Origin: Hippasteria phrygiana
Taxonomy: Eukaryota > Echinodermata > Asteroidea > Valvatida > Goniasteridae
NCBI GenBank assembly: GCA_037893225.1
Contig: JAZGUH010000443.1
Span: forward strand, 372,001 to 436,000
Length of the DNA stretch: 64,000 bases
Reading direction: 5' to 3'
Shown here: one piece after another, positions 1 to 9,473 of the stretch
How positions within the stretch are numbered: the stretch's first letter is position 1
Layout of the letters: each line of letters opens with the position of its first letter
Made by a program: the position numbers and the translations under genes
Notes under the pieces: generated by a model
What the model saw: only the letters and a program-made list of their open reading frames with translations
The model's database searches: none
What the model was told of the DNA's origin: nothing

Positions 1-3000
1 TCAGTGACTTGCCTCGGAGGTTCTGTCCGCCACGACTCCATTGGAGGGCCTTGGTAAGGCTTCAATCGGTCGAAATGAACCACAAGCATCCTCCCTCTGG
101 GTTTGACCTGAATCCTATAGTTTACGTCTGACAGCTTCTTTATGATAAGGTACGGCCCTTCCCATCTTGAAACTAACTTTTGGGAGGCCCCTTTCTTCCT
201 TGCATGGTTATACAACCAGACGAAGTTACCTACATCATAACCTACACCCTCAACTCTTCTGTCATACGACATCTTTTGGCGTCTAGCACTAGTCTTGGTT
301 TGTTCCCTGGCTCGCTCGTGGGCCTTTTGCATCCTCCTGCGCAACTCCTCTCCGTAGTCTGTCTTTGGTTCCATAGCCTCGTCAGGAGGAGGCGTTTCAG
401 TAGTAAGGTCCACTGGGAGCATAACCTCCCTGCCCAACATGAGCATGTTCGGAGTCTCGCCTGTTGATTCTTGTGGAACTGATCTGTATGCGAATGTAGC
501 AAAGGGGAGTTGCTGGTCCCAGTCCCTCTGGTTACGATGGGGGTCCAGCATCATCGACACGGTATCAATAAGTGTTTTGTTATACCGTTCCACTAGTCCA
601 TCCGATTTTGGGTTGTAGGCAACTGTACGAGTCTTCTGAATGCCTAATATCCGACACATCTCGGCGAAGACGTCCGCCTCAAAGTTTCGACCCTGGTCAG
701 AGTGCAATTCTTTTGGAACGCCATATCGGCAAACGAAGTTCTCTACAAATGCCTTCGCCACCGTCTCGGCTGTACTGTCGGGGAGGGCGTAAGCCTCCAT
801 CCACTTGGTGAAGTAGTCGGCTATAACCAACACCCATCTGTTGCCTCCTTCGCTTTCCGGCATTGGACCGACGAGATCCAACGCCACCCTTTCCATTGTT
901 GCGCCCATTCGGTACTGTCTGAGTGGTGCACGCCTCTTCCGAGCGGGTGACTTCCGTTTTGCACAGACATTGCATTTCCTGCACCAAGCTCTCACGTCCG
1001 CAGCAATTCCTGACCAGTAATATCTCAACCTCAATTTGGCAAGTGTACGACTGATTCCAAAATGTCCTCCGGTTTTCCCTCCATGCAACTCATCCATCTT
1101 CGCCTCTCGAAGGTTGACTGGGAGGACTATCTGCCACTTTACCTCCCTACCGTCGTTCGATTCCCAGCGCCGACATAGCACTGACTGTCTCATCTCTAGC
1201 TGGCCCCATTGCGACCAATAAACTTTGACCGCAGGTGTACGGGAGGACATGCTCTTCCAATCTGGTCTCTGGTCCGACTCCTCTTTCCTAAGTACCACCC
1301 AGGCAATGGAGGGGTCTTTCAGCTGACCCTCCCGCAAGTCTTCTTTGGTAACGTTTGGCTCGACAACAACTACTCTCACATTCGCTGGCACGGGTGACTC
1401 TAAATTCTCGTCGTCTACTCGTCCACACTGCTTGCATGGTCGACGTGACAGGCTGTCAGCGTTTCCATGTTTCTTTCCAGGGCGATGCAGTATTTCATAG
1501 TTGTACTGCCCAAGCACTTCCAGCCATCGAGCTATTTGCCCCTCCGGGTTCTTAAAAGTGACCAACCACTTTAATGCCGCATGATCCGTCCGTACCGTTA
1601 TCTGTTGTCCGTATAGGTATTGCTTGAAGTGCTTGAGGTAGACAACAACTGCAAGGAGTTCTCTGCGCGTCACGCAGTAATTCCTCTCGGGCTTGGAGAG
1701 TGTGCGGCTTGCGTATGCTATGACGCGCTCCTCCCCATTTTGCACCTGAGACAACACAGCTCCTATGCCGACTCCGCTAGCATCTGTATCCAGTATAAAC
1801 TTGCCTCTGGCCTCTGGGTATGCCAGTATTGGCGCCTCCTGCAGGTGAGTCTTCAAGGTTTGAAATGCCTCCTGGCATTCGTCGCTCCAGTGGAAGACAC
1901 GTGCTTTCTCAGTTAGACTGTGGAGCGGGCGTGCCACGTCAGCAAAGCCTCTTATAAATCTCCTATAGTAGGAGGCTAGCCCAAGAAAACTCCTCACTCC
2001 TCGGACGTCTGTCGGCGTTGGCCAAGATCTTATCGCCTCCAGCTTGTCTGGGTCGGTAGATACTCCCTCTGGGGACACCACATGCCCCAGATACTTAACC
2101 TGCTCTCGGAAGAGGTGGCATTTCCCTGGTTTCAATTTTAGTCCAGCCTCACGAAACCTCTGTAGTACCTCCCTCAAACGGTTGATTTCCTCCATGATGG
2201 TTCGTCCGTACACTATAACATCGTCTAAATATACGAGCAATGTTTCCCACTGGAGGCCACGCACTATTCTCTCCATGAGCCTCTCGAATGTGGCAGGGGC
2301 ATTGCACAGACCGAAGGGCATAACCCTCCAGCTGTACAATCCCCCGCGCACAACAAAGGCAGACTTTTTCTGCGCCTCTTCATCGAGTTCTACTTGCCAA
2401 TAGCCGGAGGCAAGATCTAGGGTTGAAAACCATCTTGCCCCCGCTAGTGCGTCAAGGGTGTCATCAATTCGTGGGACGGGGTAAGCGTCCTTGATTGTCC
2501 TTTCATTGAGCCCTCTGTAATCCACACAAAACCGCTGGGTTCCGTCCTTTTTCCGAACAAGAACTACATTGGACGCCCAGGGGCTGTCGGATGGCTCTAT
2601 AATTCCTCTTTTTAACAAGTCATCCACTTGCTTGTCGATCTCCTTTTGATTACACGGGGGTTGTCGCCTCGGTCTCTCCCTCACAGGCCTAGCACTTCCG
2701 GTGTCGATGGTGTGTTTCACCCAGTCATTTCTCCCTATGTCGTGGTCTCCTTCGGAAAATACATCTGAGAACTCTGACAGCAACCCTGCAACGGTGTAAT
2801 GATAGCACGTATCCAGCCCCTCAACACTGCGCTTCCAGAGGTCCTGAAGGTGTCCGGGGACATGAACGTCTTTCGTTCCTTTTTCCATAGCCACCTGTTG
2901 CGCCTCATCTATATCTTCTTCATCCACTGGTGTGAGGCAGCCGGCGGTGACCCCACAGCGCAGAACGCACTTCTGCCTTCCTGGGTTTAATACCCGCACC

Positions 3001-3725
3001 GGTAGTGTACCTCCATCCATGTTCACCAGTGACCTCGCAAGTATAAGGCCCTTATCCGCGACCACTCCGCCTCCTTCGACTGGTTCTATTACACCAACAT
3101 GACACGAATCAATTGATTTATCCATCCTCCCTGGTATAATGGTTTCATGTCCCGGCGGTATGACAGTAGTTCTGGCTACCACAATCCTTGCGCATAACGC
3201 TGTGCCCCATCGGCTTGTGCACTTGATGTGTTCTCCATGCAACATAAGCTCCAAGGTCTTAAAGTCCAATATTCCTCCCGTTGGTATGAGGAAGTCCATC
3301 CCAAGAATTCCTTGTGCTTTAACCTTTGCAAAAACCGCACGTACTGGAAAAATGGTTCTTCCGACCTGTACCTCAATTTGCGCTACGCCCAAAGTTTCTA
3401 TCGGTGTCCCATCCGCCTGAGCCACTTTTAAACCATCTGTCTCCAACCTCGGCCGCCTTTCAGCTGGAATTCTGTAATAAACTTCGGCTGAAATAATTGT
3501 ATCAGTGGTTCCGGTATCCACAAGGAGCGGAATGTCAAGGGAACGAATCTTTCCCATCACGTAAAGTCCTTTCTTAGGAGAAATTGTTGGTACCAGTATC
3601 TTCCGTTCCGATTCAGGTAAATTACTAACTGAAGTTGGTTTTAGATGGACGGTTGACCCTGCTGTGATTCCAGCCCCTCCTCGGGTCGTAGGACAGGCTG
3701 ATGGCAGTTTCCCTGATACTTCGAC
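1..3725 (-). CDS. pol: Gypsy pol polyprotein: protease, reverse transcriptase, RNase H, integrase (partial)
   Basis: This frame lies in -1 relative to gag and opens just after a TAA at 3728-3726. Domains in order: an aspartic protease with LLVDTGTTD (DTG at 3518-3510) and an ILGMDFL motif near 3310-3284; a reverse transcriptase with a YLDD catalytic box near 2236-2222; an RNase H with a TDAS motif near 1790-1745; and an integrase. The integrase has an H-H-C-C zinc finger (near 1075-985), catalytic D at 878, D at 698 and E at 590, and a GPY/F-like module near 185-130. Order and motifs are those of Ty3/Gypsy elements, where the product makes and integrates the cDNA. It has no start codon of its own, so expression needs frameshifting from gag. 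The C-terminus is lost at the window edge. Confidence 0.93.
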
Positions 3726-5002
3726 TTATTCCTCTTTTCTGGACAATCCCGTGAAAAGTGTCCATGTCCTCGACAATTGTAGCACTGGTCCCCTTGGATT
3801 GCAGGTCGCCTCCGGCGGAATCGGTATACCCTGGTGTCACGCCTATTCTTGGTTTGGTCCATCTGTTGTTCGGCGGCATGCTGATCGACATCCTCCACGG
3901 TGTCATCCAGCATCCTACACTTTCCGTTGCCGAACTTGGGCCCATTCCTTTGAGCCTCAATTTTCTCGAAGTTTTCAGTTGCTAAGGCTGCCCGTATCGC
4001 CTCATCAAGTGTAGAAGGGTTGGCCCTGAATACCCCCTCTCGAATAGACTGACTAGCTATCGCATCAGAGAAGTGTCCTCTTGCGAGGCGGTCCCTTGCA
4101 GTTTCCGTAAACTCCGGGTACGAAAATGACGCCAATTCGCGTACCGCCTGGCCAAGCTCCTGTATGGTTTCCTTCGGCCTCTGCCTCCTATTCCTTAACT
4201 CTAGAAGGAAATTTTCTGCTCGCTCTCCTGGTCCAAAACGCCCGTTCAAAAGCTTGAGAAGTTCGCTGTATGAATGCCTCTTCTTCTCTCCATCCCCATG
4301 GTGAAGAAGTACCTTCAATGCCGGACCCTGGAGGCTCGCCGACAGAAACACCGCCGCCTCTTCGTCGTCCCATCCATTGGCTATTTTACATGACTCAAAA
4401 TGTTCCCTGTAGTCTATCCACGGCTGTTTACCTCCGAAGCGGTCTGGGACGATCCTTGGACGACCCGAACCTTTTGTCAGCCTCTCTTGTAACTGCTTGT
4501 TTCCTATTGTTCGTTGGTCTCTTTTGAGAGGCCATGGTGTCTCATTAGAGGCTCCTGCGCCTCCTATTTCACGGCCTGGTCCTTCACTTTTCTCTAGTTC
4601 ACTTATGACTTCCACTGGCTTCGTTATCTCAACGATAGCCTCGACAGGTGGCGTTATGTCTCCTCTAATGCAAGTAGATTGTGCCTGTGGCATCCAAGAT
4701 TGATTCTTCTTCATGATACTCCTTGGAGGCGTCCAGTCGCCTCCTGTAGCCTCCCGTTCTATGCTCTGCACCTGGAAAGTGGAGGCAAGTCCAGCGTCTA
4801 AACCTGAATCCAGCGAAGTCCCCTGACCTATGCTCTTCCAAGCCTCCTCCAGTCGAGATATTCTACTCCTTAATTGCTCTATTGTAGCCTCCTGGCTTAT
4901 GCTGTCCTCCATTGAACGCTGGAGCTCATCCTCCCTTCCTTGGAGGTCCACTCGGAGACTGTCAACCTCCTCTTGAAGTTCCTTAGCAGTCTGGTCCGTC
5001 AT
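3641..5002 (-). CDS. gag: Gypsy gag with CCHC zinc knuckle
   Basis: The 453-residue frame starts at an ATG 114 bases inside the primer site and ends with TAA at 3643-3641. The N-terminal third is charged and predicted coiled coil (about residues 5-55). The middle matches the retrotransposon gag core (an ILELRNRRQ-like region around residues 240-330, with the LGQAVRELA helix). The C-terminus has one CCHC knuckle, CYNCRGHGHFSRDC, near residue 410. It is inferred to form the virus-like particle and bind RNA. Its 3' end overlaps pol by about 85 bases in the -1 frame. Confidence 0.9.
   Translation of the reverse strand: MTDQTAKELQEEVDSLRVDLQGREDELQRSMEDSISQEATIEQLRSRISRLEEAWKSIGQGTSLDSGLDAGLASTFQVQSIEREATGGDWTPPRSIMKKNQSWMPQAQSTCIRGDITPPVEAIVEITKPVEVISELEKSEGPGREIGGAGASNETPWPLKRDQRTIGNKQLQERLTKGSGRPRIVPDRFGGKQPWIDYREHFESCKIANGWDDEEAAVFLSASLQGPALKVLLHHGDGEKKRHSYSELLKLLNGRFGPGERAENFLLELRNRRQRPKETIQELGQAVRELASFSYPEFTETARDRLARGHFSDAIASQSIREGVFRANPSTLDEAIRAALATENFEKIEAQRNGPKFGNGKCRMLDDTVEDVDQHAAEQQMDQTKNRRDTRVYRFRRRRPAIQGDQCYNCRGHGHFSRDCPEKRNKSKYQGNCHQPVLRPEEGLESQQGQPSI
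3671..3713 (-). promoter_or_regulatory. Programmed -1 ribosomal frameshift signal (gag to pol)
   Basis: The heptamer GGGAAAC (3713-3707) falls in the gag frame as G-GGA-AAC, the canonical X-XXY-YYZ slippery arrangement. A six-base spacer (3706-3701) follows, then a stem: CAGCC (3700-3696) pairs with GGCTG (3675-3671) and TCCT (3693-3690) pairs with AGGA (3681-3678), around an 8-base loop. Heptamer, phase, spacer and stem all lie inside the gag-pol overlap. The same heptamer is known from -1 frameshift sites of other retroelements. A pseudoknot was not tested. Confidence 0.8.
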
Positions 5003-5116
5003 TATTAGTTTGTGTCTACTGTCTCAAATATCTATTTGAGGCGTCCTATTTATTAATGAATAATGGTCCTCGCCTCCCAGGGATGAGGACGTGGGCAAGT
5101 GGTAGCTAGGCGTAAT

Positions 5117-5134
5117 ATCCCACTTCTGACACCA
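5117..5134 (-). other. Primer binding site for tRNA-Leu
   Basis: The plus strand reads ATCCCACTTCTGACACCA, which matches the 3' end of metazoan tRNA-Leu including the added CCA. The element strand is therefore complementary to 18 bases of the tRNA. It lies two bases inside the 5' LTR, as expected for minus-strand priming. Confidence 0.85.
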
Positions 5135-5136
5135 TT

Positions 5137-5965
5137 TGTGGCGGGGAACTATTCCGTTACCCGATCCGCAGTCCCTTCTCCCTCGAACAACCCTCTGGCT
5201 TAGGATCAGTACCCCAGCAGCCGGGAATGCAGGCCCGTTTGGATGGAAATATACCGCCCATACGCGTAGCAGCACTCACCCACGCCTCTCAACCTCTAAG
5301 ATGGAGAAGGACAGACCAATAACAACACAAGAGTCAAGGACCTCAATTACTGATTGATTTATTAACACAGAACATGTCATGCGATGGACCCCCGTTGAAT
5401 TACAATTTAGCCTCTTATAATTAACCATTGGTCTCCGAGCCTCTCAATCAATTGTTCTACATTGGTAGCCTCTCGCACTAAGCGCTACGGCAAGGCAGTG
5501 CTGGGCAGCATGGCGAAGCCTGGCTGGGAAGTAGCCTCTGAGTCCCGTGAAACCGTACGCCTCTAGCGTTATAGCGCGTAATCCGCCTCCACTATCCGTC
5601 CTCGACCGTCCCGAGTCTCCTCCCTCGAGGCGGCGGGTATGTGAGCGCGCACTCTCGGCTCCGTCCGTTACCATCGGCAGATAGCTGTACGTCGCTCCGC
5701 CTCCAGTAGCCTCCGCGGACTTCGTAACCCCAACCCAGCCCGACTTCACCGTACCGTCCAGCACGCCGTCAGCCCCGCCAGCTAGTGCCTACCGTCTTTC
5801 CCTGTAGATGATTGTGCTGTGTGCTGAGCGAGTGAGCAAGTCAGTCCAGCAAGAGCGAGCATATGGCAAGAGCGTATGTGGCAACTGCCCCGCGGCCTTA
5901 TATAGGGGCCCGCAGCTGCTAGCGCGCCCTCTTTGACTACGCCCGCTATAGCAATTTGCGCCACA
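5137..5965 (-). repeat. 5' LTR of the Gypsy element (829 bp)
   Basis: The ends are TGTGGCG and CGCCACA, a perfect 7-bp terminal inverted repeat of TG...CA type. The inner edge is two bases from the tRNA-Leu primer site. The outer edge abuts atact, where homology to the paralogous segment at 20151 begins. The partner LTR is off the window, so LTR divergence cannot be measured. Confidence 0.88.
5898..5904 (-). promoter_or_regulatory. TATA box candidate in the Gypsy LTR
   Basis: TATATAA on the minus strand lies about 62 bases inside the LTR and is flanked by GC-rich sequence, a plausible U3 core promoter. No initiation site can be fixed from sequence alone. Confidence 0.5.
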
Positions 5966-6266
5966 ATACTCTAAAGCCTAAAATATAATTCAAGCTTTTG
6001 CTAACATATTTTAACATTTTAAAGATTTTCCAGCCCATGATTGAGACTTCCCATTTTGCATTAATTGTGGCTACAATATTATGTTGGCCTCCTTGTTTGC
6101 AACAGGAGACGGGTGGGGGCCGGGGGGGGGGGGGGGGGGGGGGCAATGATTAAATATATATTTTTAAACAAGCCCCAATTGACTCCACAAATTTATGCAT
6201 TTAAACACAAGTATGAAAGGGTATTCGGCATGAAGCTTTGGAGGTCTCTTTTCGATTCTGAACTTA

Positions 6267-6572
6267 TGCGCCTATCAATTTGCTTCCCCCACCCCTCCCC
6301 CCCAGGCTGCTCCACCCAAGATGTGGGGATTGTCACTTTTGAAGTGACAAAATCCCCACCCCTGGGGCAAAATTGTAATGACAATCCCTGACATACATGG
6401 GTGGGGCACCCCACCTCTTGGTTTTTAACTTCTGATAATGGGGAAACAATGGCAAAATGAGTGACCAAAATCCCTTCCCTGGGGCTTGAAAAATGTGACC
6501 AAACCCCACATAAGACCTGGGGCAGCCCGGGGGGGGGGGGGGGGGAGGGGGGGGGAGCAATTAATAGGTGCA
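6267..6572. mobile_element. 306-bp MITE with TTA target duplication
   Basis: The ends TGCGCCTATCAATTTGC and GCAATTAATAGGTGCA are imperfect inverted repeats, flanked by TTA at 6264-6266 and 6573-6575. Copy B (20442-20444) has a single TTA and no insert, so it is the empty site. A 3-bp TTA duplication fits PIF/Harbinger. The interior holds G runs at 6529-6545 and 6547-6555. Confidence 0.85.
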
Positions 6573-6649
6573 TTAATATTTGTCCTGTCAATGCTGGATG
6601 TTATGAAACTGGTGGACTTCATTCCAATCAATGAACAAATTTCCTTCCT

Positions 6650-6974
6650 TCTTTGTAGACTTGGCAGTTGCAGTGTGACAGCAAGAAAAAATGCTCCTGG
6701 AAACAGTGACTGCAGTTTAACTTTCTAAAATCGTGTCTAAAGTATGCCCCTAATGAAGGACACTGTGGGCTTCATCGATCACAACATGAGTCTCACTGTT
6801 CTGATAGGGCTTTGTGACGAAAACATCACACACATGTTTCTCCAATAAATGTTCAAGATGCCCAATAACGTCAAAAAATCTTCCATCCGTAACACTTTCA
6901 CTCTGGTGTCCTGTTGCTCATCTGCAATAGTTAGGCACCTTTTGTCACTGACTTGAATGGCACATGCACCGTAT
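6650..6974 (-). pseudogene. Decayed DEAH-box (RecQ-like) helicase exon, copy A
   Basis: On the minus strand a pyrimidine tract and CAG (6977-6975) form a good splice acceptor. The exon then reads, across shifted frames, a stretch with VVIDEAHSVLH (DEAH at 6776-6765), a DFRQDFRK-like segment and a motif III-like TAT region near 6660. This order resembles SF2 RecQ helicases (motif II then III). Copy A needs several frame changes, including one inside the TAT region, so it cannot encode a helicase. Assignment to RecQ rather than another DEAH family is inference. Confidence 0.55.
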
Positions 6975-7399
6975 CTGCATGAAAAGAAAAGGAAAATTTA
7001 CGCAAATTAATAGCAGTACATTGTACTGCTGTTTGCATACACATGTACATAGCATATATGTCGGGTGCCATCAGTGGATATGCATTATCGCCTGATATCG
7101 CGCAGTGCTATATCTGTAAACTGTACCACTATCAAAATGGAGGTAAAGTCTTTCCTACAGGATTACTTGATCACACAAATCTATTTCTGAGCAAGTGCAA
7201 ACACATCTACTTTAACAAACAAGTGAATCGGTAGTGTTAAAAGATTTTTGCACAAATACTGGCACTGGATGCCTGAACTGAAACAGAGTAAGCACTAGTT
7301 GGACAATCAGTTCAGATAGAACTCTCTATTGTATAAATAAAAATTGAACATGATTCAGACTAGTTTTAATATGAAAAATTGAAAGAAATTTGTCACATC

Positions 7400-7776
7400 A
7401 GAAAGATTTTACTTCAAACCCCCAACCAAAATCGGTAAGGAACAGCAAATCTTGGAAAATAGCCACCCGTTTGTGTTCATAATTGTATAAACACTTGGCA
7501 CAACCTCTAATTTTGAGAATTTTGTTGGGACATTTTATTGCAATATAGGGGAAGAAAGTTTGTGTTTTTTTGTTAGAAGTTCTTGGCACCATGTAAAGTC
7601 ACTCAAAGTGTTCACATACATGTTGATTTCTTCCTATTTTTTTTACAGATTTTGCTGACATAAATCTTGAAATAACAGGTTGTACCACATGTTTAGACAG
7701 TTCAAGGAGGGTTGGTTATTTTCCAAGATTTTGCTGTTCTTGACCGATTTTGGTGGGGGTATAAGTAAAATATTTC
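7400..7776. repeat. Inverted repeat inside the duplicated segment
   Basis: Arms 7400-7464 and 7711-7776 are inverted copies around ACCAAAATCGGT and the GGAAAAT block. The same structure is present in copy B (about 21262-21640), so it predates the duplication. It is probably an old palindromic MITE; I recognise no coding sequence in it. Confidence 0.7.
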
Positions 7777-8558
7777 CGTCTTACCCTTTGAATCTGCTCT
7801 CCAATGATTGAATTAAGCGGGCTGCAAATGGTTGTTGCTGCTCTCAGTATACATGGCCACTACACGATGAGACTCCATAACTTTGTCTAGTCTCACTCAG
7901 TGTTCATTTCTCCATAGGCCTATACTAGTCCATCGTTCTCGTATGTCCAGCATCACACTTCACAATCACAACATTCTTCTAATTTTTGTAGGCAAAATCG
8001 CCATCGTCATGATCGATCATCGTGGCTCCTCCGCGAAGGCAACATTTCAAGCATTTCAATAGCATGGTTGCGAAAATATACCTTTAATTTTAGACCTGAG
8101 CGAAAATCTAAACGAATATTCGTAATATACACTGACGTATCATCATGCACCCATACATACATATTGGCCGTACTACTAAGTTCAGTGCGATACCCCAGTT
8201 GCATTGTGGGTATATGATCACTGACCTACAATATTTACATGAAACCGGAGGAATTCCTCCGAAATTTATTACCCGCTACCGGTCCCTACTTTTTAAATCC
8301 GAAGGACAATGTAGGGACCGGGAACCAGTCTACTCCCCCCCCCCCGACCCCGCTTGTACATTTTTTTTTCGCTGACGAAACATTTTGGGAGTCACCTCAC
8401 TGGGCAAATTTCAGAACCCCCCCCCCCCCCCCCCCCCCCCCCTGGAAGGGTACTGAACAAAATGAGCGGAGTTGACCCTTTTAATAAATTAATGTTGGCA
8501 TATTCTGTTTGGCTACATACAAAATAAAATCCATTGTGGCTGCTCTTGGGATTTTAAA

Positions 8559-8727
8559 TCTCAAACGCATCAAGTAAAAGGTGGTCAACAAAGTGCTGCT
8601 TTTATACAAGTCACGGTTTTTTCGGGGTTCCATCAACAAAATGTTTAAGGTTTTAGCAAAATTACACGTTTTATAAGCAAAGTCCAAAAGGGATTTGTTG
8701 GCCACCTTTAACTTGATGCGTTTGAGA
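8559..8727. repeat. Foldback hairpin, about 34-bp arms
   Basis: The arm starting TCTCAAACGCATCAAGT (8559-8592) is repeated inverted at 8694-8727 with one or two mismatches, and weaker pairing continues inward (GTGCTGCTTTTATA with TATAAGCAAAG). The form is that of a short MITE; no clear target duplication is seen. Confidence 0.75.
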
Positions 8728-8730
8728 TAG

Positions 8731-8900
8731 TGTGGCTGAATCCACTGCTGAATCCGCAGCTGAATCCGCGGCTGAAATCTGCAAAGAAATATGCGATAAA
8801 ATGTGCGACATCGCAGAAATCTGCCATAAAATTTGCGACATCGCAGAAATCTGCGCAGAAATGTGCGACATCGCAAATATCTCCGCAATCTGCGATGTGT
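8731..8900. repeat. Short tandem repeats (GCTGAATCCGC and TGCGACATCGCAGAAATC)
   Basis: A 12-bp unit, GCTGAATCCGCA, repeats about four times from 8733. A roughly 36-bp unit built on TGCGACATCGCAGAAATCTGC then repeats three times to about 8900. The long open frames on both strands here (many repeated Cys, Ala and Ile residues) come from the repeat, not from a gene. Confidence 0.8.
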
Positions 8901-9335
8901 TATGTTCCTTCAGGGCCACGATACAAAATGGACAAATTTTAAATTAAAAATAAAACATTAAATTTGAAAATTCTCTTTTTCGTACATGCAAAAGACCGAG
9001 AGACCTACAATTAAGGTTTCTGGTTTTCTTGTATGCAAATGTAGGCGTATACGAGAAAAATGGGAAAGAGTGGGATGGGGGTTCGACCACCCTCCCCCAA
9101 CCTCTGGATCCGCCCCTGGACAGTATATTTTTAAGGTGTCACGTCAGTGGGTTTTGGAGGGGCGAGGCACGACCGAAAAGAGAAATGTAAAATCTAATGT
9201 TTGGAAACCATTTCATGTTTACCCGGGAATCGAATATCATACAACAAAATGAACTGGCCCAATGTTGTACAACGCTGAACTGGTACAATGTGGCACATTT
9301 TCAGGGCTGTGTGAAGTCATCCTTCCTCGGTAAGC

Positions 9336-9473
9336 ATGGCGGACCGTCGCCAGACAACCACCGCGAAAAAAAAGCGTTTTGCGACGGAGACCATGGCGGG
9401 AAAACCAGTAACTGCATTGCCTGGAATCGGCGAAGTAAGTCGCTGCCAATTACAAAGGGCTGGATATGGACAG
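9336..9473 (+). CDS. BAF-like (BANF1 family) protein, exon 1
   Basis: The ATG at 9336 sits in a good context (AGCATGGCG). The 46-residue exon ends in CAG followed by the donor GTCAGT at 9474, phase 0. Residues 23-35 (KPVTALPGIGEVS) align with the KPVGSLAGIGEVL region of barrier-to-autointegration factor, the helix-hairpin-helix motif that binds DNA. With exon 2 the protein is 93 residues against 89 for human BAF and aligns with one single-residue gap after GIGEV. BAF dimers bridge DNA and link chromatin to LEM-domain proteins at the nuclear envelope. The N-terminus differs from BANF1 (DRRQTTTAKKKRF), but its threonines could play the part of the known VRK-kinase sites. This looks like a divergent paralog. 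An alternative donor at 9435 (GTAAGT) would remove conserved residues and is less likely. Confidence 0.85.

Larger units (their letters stand above)
1..5965 (-). mobile_element. Ty3/Gypsy LTR retrotransposon, partial (3' end outside window)
   Basis: In minus orientation the order is 5' LTR (5965-5137), tRNA-Leu primer site, leader, gag, then pol, which reaches base 1 without a stop. The 3' LTR and polypurine tract lie beyond the window. I found no stop or frameshift in the pol stretches I translated (protease, RT, RNase H, integrase), so the copy looks recent and possibly functional. The 5-bp sequence atact (5966-5970) borders the LTR, and the same sequence occurs at the aligned point of the paralogous segment at 20151. 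Confidence 0.93.
5966..8331. repeat. Duplicated 2-kb segment, copy A
   Basis: It aligns co-linearly with 20151-22205 from the Gypsy LTR edge to the shared end GGGACCGGGAACCAGTCT. Shared landmarks include a poly-G run (6122-6143 here, 20297-20321 there), a helicase exon and an inverted repeat. Copy A carries an extra 306-bp MITE. The two copies differ by many substitutions and small indels, so this is an old duplication or two members of a repeat family. Confidence 0.9.
8332..9335. other. Gene-free stretch: poly-C runs, a hairpin and short tandem repeats
   Basis: C runs lie at 8335-8345 and 8417-8442 (26 bases). Between 8559 and 8900 there are a foldback and tandem repeats, listed separately. 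Around 9103-9121 there is a CTGGATCCGCCCCTG end resembling the termini of the MITEs at 11575 and 43393, with no visible partner end. Nothing else is recognised up to the BAF-like start codon. Confidence 0.6.

Noticed and set aside
3625..3960. 111-codon minus frame in the gag-pol overlap region
   Set aside because: It is in the third frame and shadows gag; the pol continuation is the -1 frame, confirmed by the DTG protease motif.
6193..6631. Proline-rich frames near poly-C/G runs (also 8239, 16557, 50522)
   Set aside because: Proline or glycine strings are translations of homopolymers; the flanks have no homology.
8790..8900. CRISPR-like regular repeats
   Set aside because: Units are directly adjacent without unique spacers, and the DNA is clearly animal.
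8732..8947. Cys-rich repeated frames resembling a small secreted protein
   Set aside because: The Cys/Ile/Ala periodicity follows the DNA tandem repeat and open frames exist on both strands.
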